Notes: generated by a model not told the origin, from the sequence alone. A stretch of 54,626 nucleotides of DNA from an uncultured Gammaproteobacteria bacterium (GCA_947259485.1 CAMYLU010000025.1:1-54626), one strand, 5' to 3'. Shown: positions 18,376 to 27,618, numbered from the stretch's first letter. A program made the numbers and translations.

Positions 18376-19725
18376 ATGATCGAAGAAGATATCGAACAGT
18401 TACGCCAGGAAGTATCGGTTGCGCTTGAAACCGACGACAGCGTTGAGATATTAAAATTATTAAGCTCTGTCAACATCGCAGAAATCGCCTTACTGCTTGA
18501 CTCGCTGCCCGCGCAGCAACGCGATTCGATCTGGCCCCTGATCGAACCGGGTGACATGGGTGCAGTACTGCTTGAAACCCAGGACGATATTAGCGACGCC
18601 AAGCTCAAAGAACTCGACCCCGAAGAGATCGCCGCCATCGTCGAAACCCTGCCCGACGTCGACGATCAGGCCGATATTATCCTGGCGCTGCCGACCGACA
18701 AGCTTGTACAGACCCTGCATACGCTGGATGCGAACAAGCGTGAAAGGCTCGAATCGGTATTATCGTACAGCGAGGATACCGCCGGTGGCCTGATGAACCT
18801 CGACCAGGTCACGGTACGCGCCGACGTATCACTCGATGTGGTGTTGCGTTACCTGCGCATCCGCGGCGAGTTACCGGATCATACCGACCAGTTATTCGTC
18901 ACCGACCGTCGCGACCATTACATGGGTTCATTGTATCTGCGTGACTTGCTCACCAATGACCCGGAAGTTGAAGTTAAAAGTATTATGCGCACCGATGTCG
19001 ACGCGATGCACGTGCATATGTCTGATAACGAAGTGGCCCGTGAATTTGAAAAATACGACCTGGTGAGTGCGCCGATCGTCGATGAGGAACACAAACTGAT
19101 CGGTCGTATTACCATCGATGACGTGGTCGATGTTATTCGCGATGAAGGCGATCACTCTATTATGAGCAGGGCAGGTCTGTCCGAAGAGGAAGACATGTTT
19201 TCACCGGTGCTGGTCACCTCCAGACGCCGTGGTATCTGGCTTGGAATTAACCTTCTGACCGCTTTTCTGGCGGCCTATGTCATCGGTTTTTTTGAAGATA
19301 TTCTCGACCAGGTAGTCGCGCTTGCTATCCTGATTACCATCGTACCCAGCATGGGCGGCATCGCTGGTTCTCAAACTCTCACCATTGCAATCCGCGGGCT
19401 CGCCCTCGGACAACTCGGCAGCTCCAACTACCGTTCACTGATTGCAAAGGAGATATCGGTCGGATTTCTAAACGGGCTACTGTGGGCACTGGTAGTGGCT
19501 TCGCTTTCAATAATCTGGTTTGGGAATTTCGCGATTGGCATGATCATCGCATTTGCCTTGGTTGTGAACCTGCTGGCAGGGGCACTTGCGGGAGCAGTCA
19601 TTCCGGTCGTCTTGCGTCAGATCGGTATCGACCCTGCAATCGCCGGTGGTGTGGTATTGACCACGGTTACCGACGTTGTCGGTATCATCGCGTTTCTCGG
19701 CCTGGCAACCCTGGTTCTGGGTTAG
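18376..19725 (+). CDS. mgtE: magnesium transporter MgtE
   Basis: MgtE is a homodimeric Mg2+ channel gated by cytosolic Mg2+. The 449-residue protein has the N-terminal superhelical domain (about 1-125, rich in Asp/Glu), a CBS pair (about 130-255, including TAGGLMNLDQVTVRAD and SAPIVDEEHKLIGRITIDDVVDVI), and five membrane helices with the pore region MGGIAGSQTLT. It starts 7 bases after ptsH, and in related genomes it ends the PTS cluster after ptsI. Confidence 0.96.
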   Translation: MIEEDIEQLRQEVSVALETDDSVEILKLLSSVNIAEIALLLDSLPAQQRDSIWPLIEPGDMGAVLLETQDDISDAKLKELDPEEIAAIVETLPDVDDQADIILALPTDKLVQTLHTLDANKRERLESVLSYSEDTAGGLMNLDQVTVRADVSLDVVLRYLRIRGELPDHTDQLFVTDRRDHYMGSLYLRDLLTNDPEVEVKSIMRTDVDAMHVHMSDNEVAREFEKYDLVSAPIVDEEHKLIGRITIDDVVDVIRDEGDHSIMSRAGLSEEEDMFSPVLVTSRRRGIWLGINLLTAFLAAYVIGFFEDILDQVVALAILITIVPSMGGIAGSQTLTIAIRGLALGQLGSSNYRSLIAKEISVGFLNGLLWALVVASLSIIWFGNFAIGMIIAFALVVNLLAGALAGAVIPVVLRQIGIDPAIAGGVVLTTVTDVVGIIAFLGLATLVLG

Positions 19726-19748
19726 CAGCCTGTCGGACCCGGGATATC

Positions 19749-20636
19749 CTAGTGCCCCATGAATTGTCGCACCACCGCCTGGGTTTGCTCGGCCGCGACC
19801 CGCGCTGCCTTTTCGACCGCCTCCATATCGACACCCACCAGTTCAAGCGCCTCGGGATCAATCTCAAGATCGAATCTGCTGCCACTGCTGCCGCTGTGAT
19901 TTGCGTTAACCCAGGCATCCGCAATATGGATTGCACCGGCAGTCAACATAAACTCCCCGCTATTTGCCGGATTATGATGCATTGCTACGGGTTCCCAGAT
20001 CGACTGCGGAAGTTTCCAGAACTCGAGTAGACATCCGCCAATATCTGCATGCGAGTAGCTCAGGATTTCATGCTCGAGTTGCTCCATGGCGATGCCGCTG
20101 GTGTCTCGTTTTTCCAGCAATTCTATCATCAGGCCGGGTAACTTCAGATACATCACCAGGCGTCCAAGATCATGCAACAGGCCGGGGATATAGTAGTGTT
20201 GGGCGCCTGGAATTCCGGCGGATTGACCGATCTCGCGCGACATGATGGCGACCGCGACACTATGTTCCCAGAAGCTGGCCATATTTACTTTGGCCGAAGG
20301 TATTCCCTCGAAGGCCTGGATCACCGCGGTGACCAGGACCAACTCGCGAATCTGGCGCAAGCCAATGGTACTCACGGCCCGTTCGATGGATTCAATCCTG
20401 GTTGGAAAGCTGTAAAAAGCACTGTTCGCCATGCGTAGCATGCGCGCACACAAATCCGGGTCACTACGCAACAGGTCTGCGATCGAATCAGTGGTCGAGT
20501 TCGGATCGACAATCAATTCCTCGAGGCGATAGTAGATATCTGGCAGGCTCACCAGTTTATCAACTTCTTCAACCAGCAGGTGAAGACCGATGGTTCCCTG
20601 TGCCGCCGCGACGTCTAATGGATTAACGCTGGCCAT
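19749..20636 (-). CDS. HDOD-domain signalling protein
   Basis: The 295-residue protein consists essentially of one HDOD domain (about 20-225). It has LPDIYYRLEELIVDPNS, the LLRSDPDLCARMLRMANSAF segment and an apparently conserved HD pair (LLHDLGRLVMYLKLP). HDOD proteins act in signalling, often near cyclic-di-GMP or stress networks, usually without proven enzymatic activity. It stands alone, convergent with mgtE, and upstream is the sugar-kinase gene on the same strand. The C-terminal 60 residues are acidic and helical, with no known partner domain. Confidence 0.88.
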   Translation of the reverse strand: MASVNPLDVAAAQGTIGLHLLVEEVDKLVSLPDIYYRLEELIVDPNSTTDSIADLLRSDPDLCARMLRMANSAFYSFPTRIESIERAVSTIGLRQIRELVLVTAVIQAFEGIPSAKVNMASFWEHSVAVAIMSREIGQSAGIPGAQHYYIPGLLHDLGRLVMYLKLPGLMIELLEKRDTSGIAMEQLEHEILSYSHADIGGCLLEFWKLPQSIWEPVAMHHNPANSGEFMLTAGAIHIADAWVNANHSGSSGSRFDLEIDPEALELVGVDMEAVEKAARVAAEQTQAVVRQFMGH

Positions 20637-20685
20637 ATTTGCCTTATCATTTCGCTAGGCTTTGAGCTTAGTAGAAAAAGAAACA

Positions 20686-21588
20686 TTATTCCCAAAGCAT
20701 TGCCGCGCCATAAACACCGCTGGCATCCCCTCTTTCGGCTTTCAAAATTAAAGTTTCGACAAAGTCGGAAAACACGTAAGCGGGAAGCCGTGCTGGAACC
20801 CCGGCATAGATTGAATCAATATTTGACATGCCACCGCCCAGAACAATCGCATGTGGATCAATAATATTAATGACATGGGCAAGCGCTCGGGCCATTTGAT
20901 CGTGATAGCTGTCTATCATCTCGCAACACTCGGTATCGCTCGCATCGGCTGCGGCAATAATCTCCTCGCTCGAAAGCATGCGTCCAAAACGAGACTGAAA
21001 ACCCCGTGAGAACCCGGGCCCTGAAAGAAAGGTTTCGATGCATGCCGTCTTGCCACAATAGCAGCCTGGCGATCCGTCCTCATCAGTATGCCAGGGCAAC
21101 GGATTATGCCCCCACTCGCCACTAATCGAGTGGGGTCCGTTCACCAATCTACCGTCGATCACCAAACCACCCCCGGTACCGGTTCCGATAATCACGCCAA
21201 ACACGATCGGGTAATCCCTGGCAGCACCTCCGAGCGCTTCCGACAGGGTAAAACAGTTGGCATCGTTGTCGACACGAATTCCGCGTTGCAGCAAAGTTTC
21301 GACATCACTTAAAAACGGACGTCCATTCATGCAAACCGTATTTGAATTTCGCAGTAAGCCCGTTGCCGGTGAAATGGCACCCGGAATTCCAATTCCGATG
21401 GTCATTTCCTGTTTGACCTTCCCTTCTGCGTTTAGCACCAGATCGGCGATCATGGCCAGAATTTCATCGTAGCTATGAGCCGGGGTGGTGACCCGTTGAC
21501 GATAGACCGGGCGCTGATCAGGGTCCAGAACAAGCACTTCGGTTTTGGTTCCACCGAGATCGATTCCCAATCTATATCGCATTGCCAC
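20686..21588 (-). CDS. ROK-family sugar kinase, Mak (fructokinase)-like
   Basis: The 300-residue protein has the ROK features: phosphate-1 motif GIDLGGTKTEVLVLD, catalytic region RVDNDANCFTLSEALGG, GVIIGTGTGGGLVIDG, and the zinc motif GEWGHNPLPW followed by CYCGKTACIETFLSG. Overall wording is closest, from memory, to E. coli Mak, a manno(fructo)kinase. It could also act on glucose or N-acetylglucosamine. Two possible starts (M1 and M3) lie together. There is no transport or regulator gene beside it. Confidence 0.87.
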   Translation of the reverse strand: MAMRYRLGIDLGGTKTEVLVLDPDQRPVYRQRVTTPAHSYDEILAMIADLVLNAEGKVKQEMTIGIGIPGAISPATGLLRNSNTVCMNGRPFLSDVETLLQRGIRVDNDANCFTLSEALGGAARDYPIVFGVIIGTGTGGGLVIDGRLVNGPHSISGEWGHNPLPWHTDEDGSPGCYCGKTACIETFLSGPGFSRGFQSRFGRMLSSEEIIAAADASDTECCEMIDSYHDQMARALAHVINIIDPHAIVLGGGMSNIDSIYAGVPARLPAYVFSDFVETLILKAERGDASGVYGAAMLWE

Positions 21589-21740
21589 AGCCCGGGTTTG
21601 TTTTGCTAGCGATTGGCTTATACATATTTTTTATGATTTTTTTAACAAAATAGTATTTTTTAATTAGCAAAATTTCGAGGTAAATGAAATCAATAAGCTA
21701 GAAGCCTTTGCTGACGCCATTTCTAGCAACAAATACCGAC

Positions 21741-21749
21741 TTATCCACA
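21741..21749 (+). promoter_or_regulatory. DnaA box upstream of nrdAB
   Basis: TTATCCACA is a perfect match to the high-affinity DnaA box. It sits about 45 bases before the proposed -35 of nrdA. DnaA is a known regulator of nrdAB in E. coli, so the position is meaningful; binding here is inferred. Confidence 0.65.
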
Positions 21750-21778
21750 GGATATTCCCCGCGTCTCCACAGAGAAAT

Positions 21779-21794
21779 ACACAACATAATGTAC
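21779..21794 (+). promoter_or_regulatory. NrdR box 1 (weaker)
   Basis: acacaacataatgtac fits most of the 16-base NrdR consensus (ACACwATATwxTGTGT-like palindrome). It lies immediately before the proposed -35 and 32 bases, about three helical turns, centre to centre from box 2. That is the usual spacing for NrdR repressor pairs. Confidence 0.7.
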
Positions 21795-21822
21795 TTGACC
21801 TTCCGCCAAAACACATTATATT
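21795..21822 (+). promoter_or_regulatory. nrdA: sigma-70-type promoter of nrdAB
   Basis: TTGACC (21795-21800) and TATATT (21817-21822) are 16 bases apart. NrdR box 2 covers the -10, so bound repressor would block polymerase. Confidence 0.6.
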
Positions 21823-21826
21823 GTGT
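21811..21826 (+). promoter_or_regulatory. NrdR box 2 (strong)
   Basis: acacattatattgtgt is an almost perfect palindrome of the NrdR-box type (ACAC....GTGT) and overlaps the -10 element. Together with box 1 it predicts ATP/dATP-dependent repression of nrdAB by an NrdR protein encoded elsewhere. Confidence 0.8.
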
Positions 21827-22014
21827 ATCAGGTAAATATACACCGATAATTAATATTAAAAGCCGACTGGTTCATTCCAATCCGCAAAAGTACAGGTACT
21901 TGTGCGCGATAGTTAGAAATTACTTTAACTATCCATAAGGAAAGAAATAGCCGGAATTAACAATCGCGGATCATGTTCGCGCAGTAATTTTTGAAATCAC
22001 GGATCGGGCTTTAA

Positions 22015-24867
22015 ATGCAAAATATTGAATCACCCTTAACAGAGGCAGCTGTCACACCTATTAAGACAGCGCCGGCAGTAGCAGCAGACAACAGCAACGC
22101 ACTTAGCACTAATTACAACGTCGTACGACGCAATGGCAAGTTAACCAGTTTTGACAAAGACAAGATTGCAGTCGCAATGACCAAGGCATTCCTGGCCGTC
22201 GAAGGTGGTCAGGCAGCCGCTTCGTCCCGGGTTCATGAAACCGTAGAAAAGTTGACCAATCTCGTGGTCGATACACTGACTCGACGTCAGCCTGATGGCG
22301 GTACCTTCCAGATCGAGGATATCCAGGACCAGGTCGAACTGGCCCTGATGCGCAACGGTGAACAGAAAATTGCCCGTTCATACGTGCTTTACCGGGAAGA
22401 ACGTTCAGCCGCGCGCGCGCAGAGCAAGATAGATACTCCTGAACAATACGCCGAGGAAGAGCGCATTGAGCTCACCGTCAAACAGAAAGACGGCAGCATT
22501 GCTCCGCTCGACACCCAGCGCCTGCAAACTATTATTGATGAGGCCTGTAGCGGGCTGGAAAGCGTCAGTGCCGAACGTGTTTACAATGGCACCCTGAAGA
22601 ACCTGTTTGATGGCGTAGCACAAAAAGATGTCAGTCCGACCGCGGTGATGAGCGCGCGCGGACTGATCGATGCAGAACCTGAATACTCGCAGGTCGCAGC
22701 ACGCCTGTTACTTGACGAACTGCGTGCTGAATCCCTGGAATTTATAAATGATGGGGCATCCAGTGCAACATTTGCCGAAATGGCCGATCGCTATTGTGGA
22801 TATTTTGGCAATTACATCAAGAAGGCGACCGAGCTCGAATTACTCGACAAGGAATTACTCAAGTTCGACCTGGAACTCCTGGGCAACGCCCTCAAGCCCG
22901 AGCGAGATCACCGCTTCACCTACCTCGGACTGCAGACCTTGTACGATCGCTACTTTATTCATTATCACGACGTGCGTTTCGAATTACCACAGGCATTTTA
23001 TATGCGAGTCGCGATGGGACTGGCAATCAACGAAGTCAAGCGTGAAGAGCGTGCCATCGAATTTTATAACCTGTTGTCTTCCTTTGATTTCATGAGCAGC
23101 ACCCCTACCTTGTTCAATTCGGGAACGCTGCGCCCCCAGCTTTCGAGTTGTTACCTGACCACGGTACCCGACGATCTTGACGGTATTTTCAGCGCGATCA
23201 AAGATGATGCGATGCTGTCCAAATTTGCTGGTGGCCTGGGTAACGACTGGACCCGGGTGCGCGGCATGGGGTCACATATCAAGGGTACCAACGGCAAATC
23301 ACAGGGTGTCGTTCCGTTCCTGAAAGTGGCCAATGATACTGCCGTAGCGGTCAACCAGGGCGGTAAACGCAAGGGCGCAATGTGTGCCTACCTCGAAACC
23401 TGGCATCTCGATATCGAAGATTTTCTCGATCTGCGCAAAAATACCGGCGAAGAACGACGTCGCACGCATGACATGAATACCGCGAACTGGATTCCCGATC
23501 TATTCATGAAACGAGTCGCCGAAGAAGGTCAGTGGACCCTGTTCTCTCCCTGTGAAGTAGCTGACCTGCACGACCTCTATGGTGCTGACTTTGAAACCGC
23601 TTACCTGGCTCACGAAGAAAAGGCAGATCGTGGCGAAATCAAGTCATTCCGCCGTATCAAGGCCATCGACCTGTGGCGTAAAATGCTCGGCATGCTGTTT
23701 GAAACGGGTCATCCGTGGATAACCTTCAAGGACCCATGCAATATCCGTTCACCGCAGCAACATACCGGCGTCGTGCATTCGTCTAACCTGTGCACCGAGA
23801 TCACTCTGAATACCTCTGATACAGAAATCGCGGTCTGTAACCTGGGCTCGGTAAACCTGCCTCAGCATATCGACGAAAACGGCCTGAACCTGGCGAAGCT
23901 GGAGCAAACCATCAATACCGCGATGCGCATGCTTGATAACGTGATTGATTACAATTACTACAGTGTGCCGCAGGCACGCACCTCCAACCTGCGTCATCGC
24001 CCGGTTGGACTCGGCATCATGGGTTTTCAGGATGCCTTGTACAAGCAACATATTCCCTATGCTTCGGAAGACGCGATCGAGTTTGCCGATGAATCGATGG
24101 AAGCGGTCAGTTACTACGCGATCCAGGCCTCGACGCAACTCGCAGAGGAACGCGGTACCTACTCCAGTTACCAGGGCTCACTGTGGAGCCAGGGCATCCT
24201 GCCAATCGATTCGGTAACGCGGTTGCGCGAAACTCGGGGCGACTACCTGCAACAGGACGACAGCTTGCGCATGAACTGGGACAGCCTGCGCCAACGTGTC
24301 ATGAGCATCGGCATGCGCAATTCGAACACGATGGCAATTGCACCGACCGCGACCATTTCGAATATCTGTGGAGTCAGCCAGTCGATCGAACCGATTTACC
24401 AGAACCTGTTTGTCAAATCAAACCTGTCCGGTGAATTTACCGTGATTAATCCCTACCTGGTAGATGATCTGAAGCGACACGGTCTGTGGGACGATGTCAT
24501 GGTCAACGATCTCAAGTACTACGATGGCAGCGTGCAGAGCATCGATCGAGTGCCGGAAGAATTGAAAGCGATTTATGCAACCGCTTTTGAGGTCGATTCC
24601 CGCTGGCTGGTCGAAGCCGCATCGCGTCGGCAAAAATGGATCGACCAGGGGCAGTCGTTGAACCTTTACATGGCCGAACCGTCCGGTAAAAAGCTCGACA
24701 ACCTGTACAAGCTGGCCTGGGTAAGAGGGCTGAAGACAACCTATTACCTGCGTTCGCTTGGAGCGACTGCAGTTGAGAAATCTGCAATCGAAACGCCCGA
24801 ACCGACATTGGAACCAGAGCCCAAGGTTTGCTCGATTCTCGACCCGGATTGTGAAGCATGTCAGTAA
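22015..24867 (+). CDS. nrdA: class Ia ribonucleotide reductase, large subunit
   Basis: NrdA reduces ribonucleoside diphosphates to deoxy forms using a radical from NrdB. At 950 residues it is longer than the E. coli enzyme because of N-terminal nucleotide-sensing domains: one full ATP cone (about 34-130, VVRRNGKLTSFDKDKIAVAM) and a second cone-like stretch (about 150-240). The catalytic domain has SSNLCTEI, EIAVCNLGSVNL and PTATISNICG. The C-terminal shuttle cysteines are C939, C946 and C949 (CSILDPDCEACQ). The layout resembles Pseudomonas NrdA. nrdB follows after 31 bases. Confidence 0.97.
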   Translation: MQNIESPLTEAAVTPIKTAPAVAADNSNALSTNYNVVRRNGKLTSFDKDKIAVAMTKAFLAVEGGQAAASSRVHETVEKLTNLVVDTLTRRQPDGGTFQIEDIQDQVELALMRNGEQKIARSYVLYREERSAARAQSKIDTPEQYAEEERIELTVKQKDGSIAPLDTQRLQTIIDEACSGLESVSAERVYNGTLKNLFDGVAQKDVSPTAVMSARGLIDAEPEYSQVAARLLLDELRAESLEFINDGASSATFAEMADRYCGYFGNYIKKATELELLDKELLKFDLELLGNALKPERDHRFTYLGLQTLYDRYFIHYHDVRFELPQAFYMRVAMGLAINEVKREERAIEFYNLLSSFDFMSSTPTLFNSGTLRPQLSSCYLTTVPDDLDGIFSAIKDDAMLSKFAGGLGNDWTRVRGMGSHIKGTNGKSQGVVPFLKVANDTAVAVNQGGKRKGAMCAYLETWHLDIEDFLDLRKNTGEERRRTHDMNTANWIPDLFMKRVAEEGQWTLFSPCEVADLHDLYGADFETAYLAHEEKADRGEIKSFRRIKAIDLWRKMLGMLFETGHPWITFKDPCNIRSPQQHTGVVHSSNLCTEITLNTSDTEIAVCNLGSVNLPQHIDENGLNLAKLEQTINTAMRMLDNVIDYNYYSVPQARTSNLRHRPVGLGIMGFQDALYKQHIPYASEDAIEFADESMEAVSYYAIQASTQLAEERGTYSSYQGSLWSQGILPIDSVTRLRETRGDYLQQDDSLRMNWDSLRQRVMSIGMRNSNTMAIAPTATISNICGVSQSIEPIYQNLFVKSNLSGEFTVINPYLVDDLKRHGLWDDVMVNDLKYYDGSVQSIDRVPEELKAIYATAFEVDSRWLVEAASRRQKWIDQGQSLNLYMAEPSGKKLDNLYKLAWVRGLKTTYYLRSLGATAVEKSAIETPEPTLEPEPKVCSILDPDCEACQ

Positions 24868-24898
24868 CCAGTATCAGATACACACGTAGGAGAACAGT

Positions 24899-26074
24899 AT
24901 GTTGAATTGGGATGAACCATTAAGCCCACAAGCACCAAGAGCACCGGAATCGGCACTGGAGGCGCCTGTAATTAACACGGAACCAGCGGTTACGCCGCTT
25001 GTGCGCGAGATTCCGCTTGATGATACTGGTGCCGGCGAAATATCCCAGACTGCGTCAGCTCCGCTTACGGCAAAACCGATAAATCCGGAAGACAAGCGAG
25101 TTGTAAACGGCCTTGCCGATATCAACCAGCTGGCACCATTCAAGTATCCATGGGCCTGGGAATATTTTCTTAACGCCAACAAGAACCACTGGACTCCGCT
25201 CGATATCAACATGACCCAGGATGTGCATGATTTCCAGCACAAGCTGACACTGGAAGAACGTCATGTCTACGAAAATGTACTGTCTTACCTGACGACGTCG
25301 GATATTCTCGCGATGCGTAATATCGGGCTTGCGGTGATGGAGAAAATGTCGGCGCCCGAATTGCAGATTTACCAGGCGCGCCAGGTTTATGAAGAAGCGA
25401 TGCACACCTGGACTTATCAGCACTGTATCGAATCCCTCGGACTCGACCAGGGTGAAATCTACAACCGTTACCGTGTCGTTCCGGAGATTCACCACAAGAT
25501 CCAGATGTGTAATAGGCGCCTCGATTCGGTGTTACGTGCGGACATCGATCTGACAGATCGTGATGAACTCGAAAACTTCGTACTCGCTTATACCTTTTTC
25601 GCCGGCGTGTTCGAAGGCACGTGGTTTTACAATGGCTTCAGCCCGATTTTTGCATTACAGCGACGCGGGCTTATGAAAGGCACCGCAGAACAATTCCAGT
25701 ACATCATGCGTGATGAAGTACTGCACGCTTCGTTTGGCATCCGCGTCTGCAAGCAAATCGTACTGGAAGAAAATATCAAGCTCGATCCAAAAGTGATCCA
25801 GCAAATGTGGGAAGAAGCCGAGGCCGCGGAGATGCAATATGCGAATTACCTGTTACCGGATCCAATCCTGGGATACAGCGCTGAAGATCACCTGGCGCAA
25901 TTTCGTTTCATCGCCAATCGTCGCGCCAACAAGCTGAACCATGCGATTCCGTTCCCGGGTGCTGAGAACGCACTACCGTGGCTGGATGAGCAGGCAAACC
26001 TGAAAAAGGAGAAAAACTTTTTTGAGACCCGCGTGACCGAGTATCAAACCGGTGGCGCATTGAACTGGGACTAG
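24899..26074 (+). CDS. nrdB: class Ia ribonucleotide reductase, small (radical) subunit
   Basis: The 391-residue protein keeps every di-iron ligand: D135, E166, H169, E239, E273 and H276. The radical Tyr is Y173, with spacing equal to E. coli NrdB (EAMHTWTY). The C-terminal tail TGGALNWD is the peptide that docks into NrdA. An N-terminal extension of about 75 residues is Pro/Ala-rich and probably disordered, and it opens with MLNWDEP, repeating the LNWD string of the tail. It is co-transcribed with nrdA and followed by a terminator. Confidence 0.97.
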   Translation: MLNWDEPLSPQAPRAPESALEAPVINTEPAVTPLVREIPLDDTGAGEISQTASAPLTAKPINPEDKRVVNGLADINQLAPFKYPWAWEYFLNANKNHWTPLDINMTQDVHDFQHKLTLEERHVYENVLSYLTTSDILAMRNIGLAVMEKMSAPELQIYQARQVYEEAMHTWTYQHCIESLGLDQGEIYNRYRVVPEIHHKIQMCNRRLDSVLRADIDLTDRDELENFVLAYTFFAGVFEGTWFYNGFSPIFALQRRGLMKGTAEQFQYIMRDEVLHASFGIRVCKQIVLEENIKLDPKVIQQMWEEAEAAEMQYANYLLPDPILGYSAEDHLAQFRFIANRRANKLNHAIPFPGAENALPWLDEQANLKKEKNFFETRVTEYQTGGALNWD

Positions 26075-26119
26075 CATTAACCGAATCAGAGTTACACGCG
26101 CTCTTCGGTTGTAACTTTC

Positions 26120-26169
26120 GGCCAGGCGTACCGGGATACCCCATATCCCGCTGCCTGGCCATTTTTTTT
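26120..26169 (+). terminator. Rho-independent terminator after nrdB
   Basis: A GGCCAGGC / GCCTGGCC stem with a nested CGGGATA / TATCCCG stem is followed by a run of eight T. It lies about 45 bases after the nrdB stop. Confidence 0.9.
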
Positions 26170-26241
26170 CCCGGCGATAATCCAAAGCAGCCTTTTGTCA
26201 TGGCTTTTTAGATGAAAAACCGCACCCGGGTACTCGTTCGA

Positions 26242-27252
26242 TCACATCGGATCGCGCATCATGACCAATTCGTCGTAGAGCGCTTGCGGTATATTGACCC
26301 CGTCACGTTCGGCCGCATCCCGGCGAATAAATCGCTGCGCACCTGGTAGCCGTGTCCCCGGTTGATCGAGCATCGCCGCCAGCAACGTCTCCAGCCGATC
26401 AGCAAAGGCGCCATTCGAGAAAGGCTGCGGGTCGATCGCAATCATGAACTGACCGACACCGGGCGGTTCACCTGTTGCCGTAAAAAACGAACTGGCTTCG
26501 TAACCGAAGTTCGATGCCGTGAGCGCCGCGGCCAACACCTCGACCATGAGCACCAGTTGGGCCCCCTTGGCATCCCCCATCGGCAGCAGAGTGCCCTGCA
26601 TGGCAGCATCTGGATCAGTGGTGGGAGCACCGTCACAATCAACCGCCCAGCCTTCCGGTATCGATTCGCCGCGCTGTGCCGCCACATTTATTTTTCCTCG
26701 AGCGACCTTGCTGAGGCTCATGTCGATAACCAGCGGCGGGGAGCCAGGTCGTGGCGCAGCGAATGCCACCGGATTCGTGCCGAACACGCCGCGGTTCCCC
26801 CCCCACGGTGCGATACCCTGCGGTGTGTTGCAAAAGCACAGCCCGATCAGTCCCTGCTCGGCAAGCCGTTCGACCTGGTGCCCGGCTACCCCCGAGTGGT
26901 GGGAACGCGTGATCGCAGCCGCTGCGATACCACTTTCCAGCGCCAGCTCGCACAAGGCATCGAACGCCAGGTTGAGTGCCGGGTAGGCAAATCCGTGAAC
27001 TGCATCGATGGTAAGGGCCGTAGCACCGGTGCGCTTCAGTCTCGGCGTGGCGTGCCCGTCGACCTTGCCGCTTTTTGCCTGTACGGCGTAGGACGGAATG
27101 CGCGACGCACCATGACCCTGCTGACCATCGGACTCTGCGGCGACGAGCGCTGCGGCCACCTGTTCGGCATTGGTTGCGCTGGTATCGTGCGCGACGAGGA
27201 TCGCTTCGGCGAGCGCCTGCAACGAATGGAGGGAGAGGTTTACCGTGCTCAT
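26242..27252 (-). CDS. malate/L-lactate dehydrogenase family (Ldh2-type) oxidoreductase
   Basis: This 336-residue NAD(P)-dependent dehydrogenase belongs to the family that includes AllD, ComC and YlbC, unrelated to classical lactate dehydrogenases. Seen: the N-terminal LAEAILVAHDTSATNAEQVAAAL, GHGASRIPSYAVQ, the catalytic-region string ITRSHHSGVAGHQVERLAEQGLIG cut by the usual CNTPQGIAPWGG, and GTNPVAFAAPRP. The substrate cannot be told from sequence; malate, sulfolactate and ureidoglycolate are known for relatives. It stands alone on the minus strand between nrdB and the katG leader. Confidence 0.88.
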   Translation of the reverse strand: MSTVNLSLHSLQALAEAILVAHDTSATNAEQVAAALVAAESDGQQGHGASRIPSYAVQAKSGKVDGHATPRLKRTGATALTIDAVHGFAYPALNLAFDALCELALESGIAAAAITRSHHSGVAGHQVERLAEQGLIGLCFCNTPQGIAPWGGNRGVFGTNPVAFAAPRPGSPPLVIDMSLSKVARGKINVAAQRGESIPEGWAVDCDGAPTTDPDAAMQGTLLPMGDAKGAQLVLMVEVLAAALTASNFGYEASSFFTATGEPPGVGQFMIAIDPQPFSNGAFADRLETLLAAMLDQPGTRLPGAQRFIRRDAAERDGVNIPQALYDELVMMRDPM

Positions 27253-27509
27253 GGGGCTTCGCAGTCCGTCAAATGGCTATCCGGGAGGTTGCGCACAGTA
27301 TAGACAGCCTGAATCGTCAAATCCATTGACCCGCCTGACAGGTATTTAGCACGACGAAATCCCGACTACCGCTGAAATTCTCCTGAAATTGTTTCCGATT
27401 ATCGACGATGGCAGCCGACAGGGATAAACAATCAGGACGAATCGACCTCCAACTCAACCCCGCTAGCGCAACTGACTTGTGATCAGTAGCTATGAAATTC
27501 GATTCTCTG

Positions 27510-27588
27510 TTGAGTGTCCGCTATCGAGAAATCAGACTCTCACAATTGAATTTTCAGGGGCGGCTTACGACCCACTACAGACACTCAA
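27510..27588. repeat. short MITE-like element with terminal inverted repeats
   Basis: TTGAGTGTCCG at 27510-27520 and CAGACACTCAA at 27578-27588 are inverted copies with one mismatch and enclose 57 bases. A related half, gatccgctttt...aaagcagacactcag, is found near 46766-46819. The size and ends suggest a non-autonomous, dispersed element. Confidence 0.4.
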
Positions 27589-27618
27589 GATGAAAAATAA
27601 TGATTCGCTCCAAAACAT

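Larger units (their letters stand above)
21589..22014. other. divergent intergenic region between the sugar kinase and nrdA
   Basis: The 426 bases are AT-rich and hold the control region of nrdAB (DnaA box, two NrdR boxes, promoter; listed separately). A leader of about 190 bases without a clear hairpin follows the promoter. No open frame here looks like a gene. Confidence 0.6.

Noticed and set aside
26362-27303. 313-codon plus-strand frame opposite the Ldh-type gene
   Set aside because: Arg/His/Gly-rich composition of an antisense frame; the minus-strand gene has clear family motifs.
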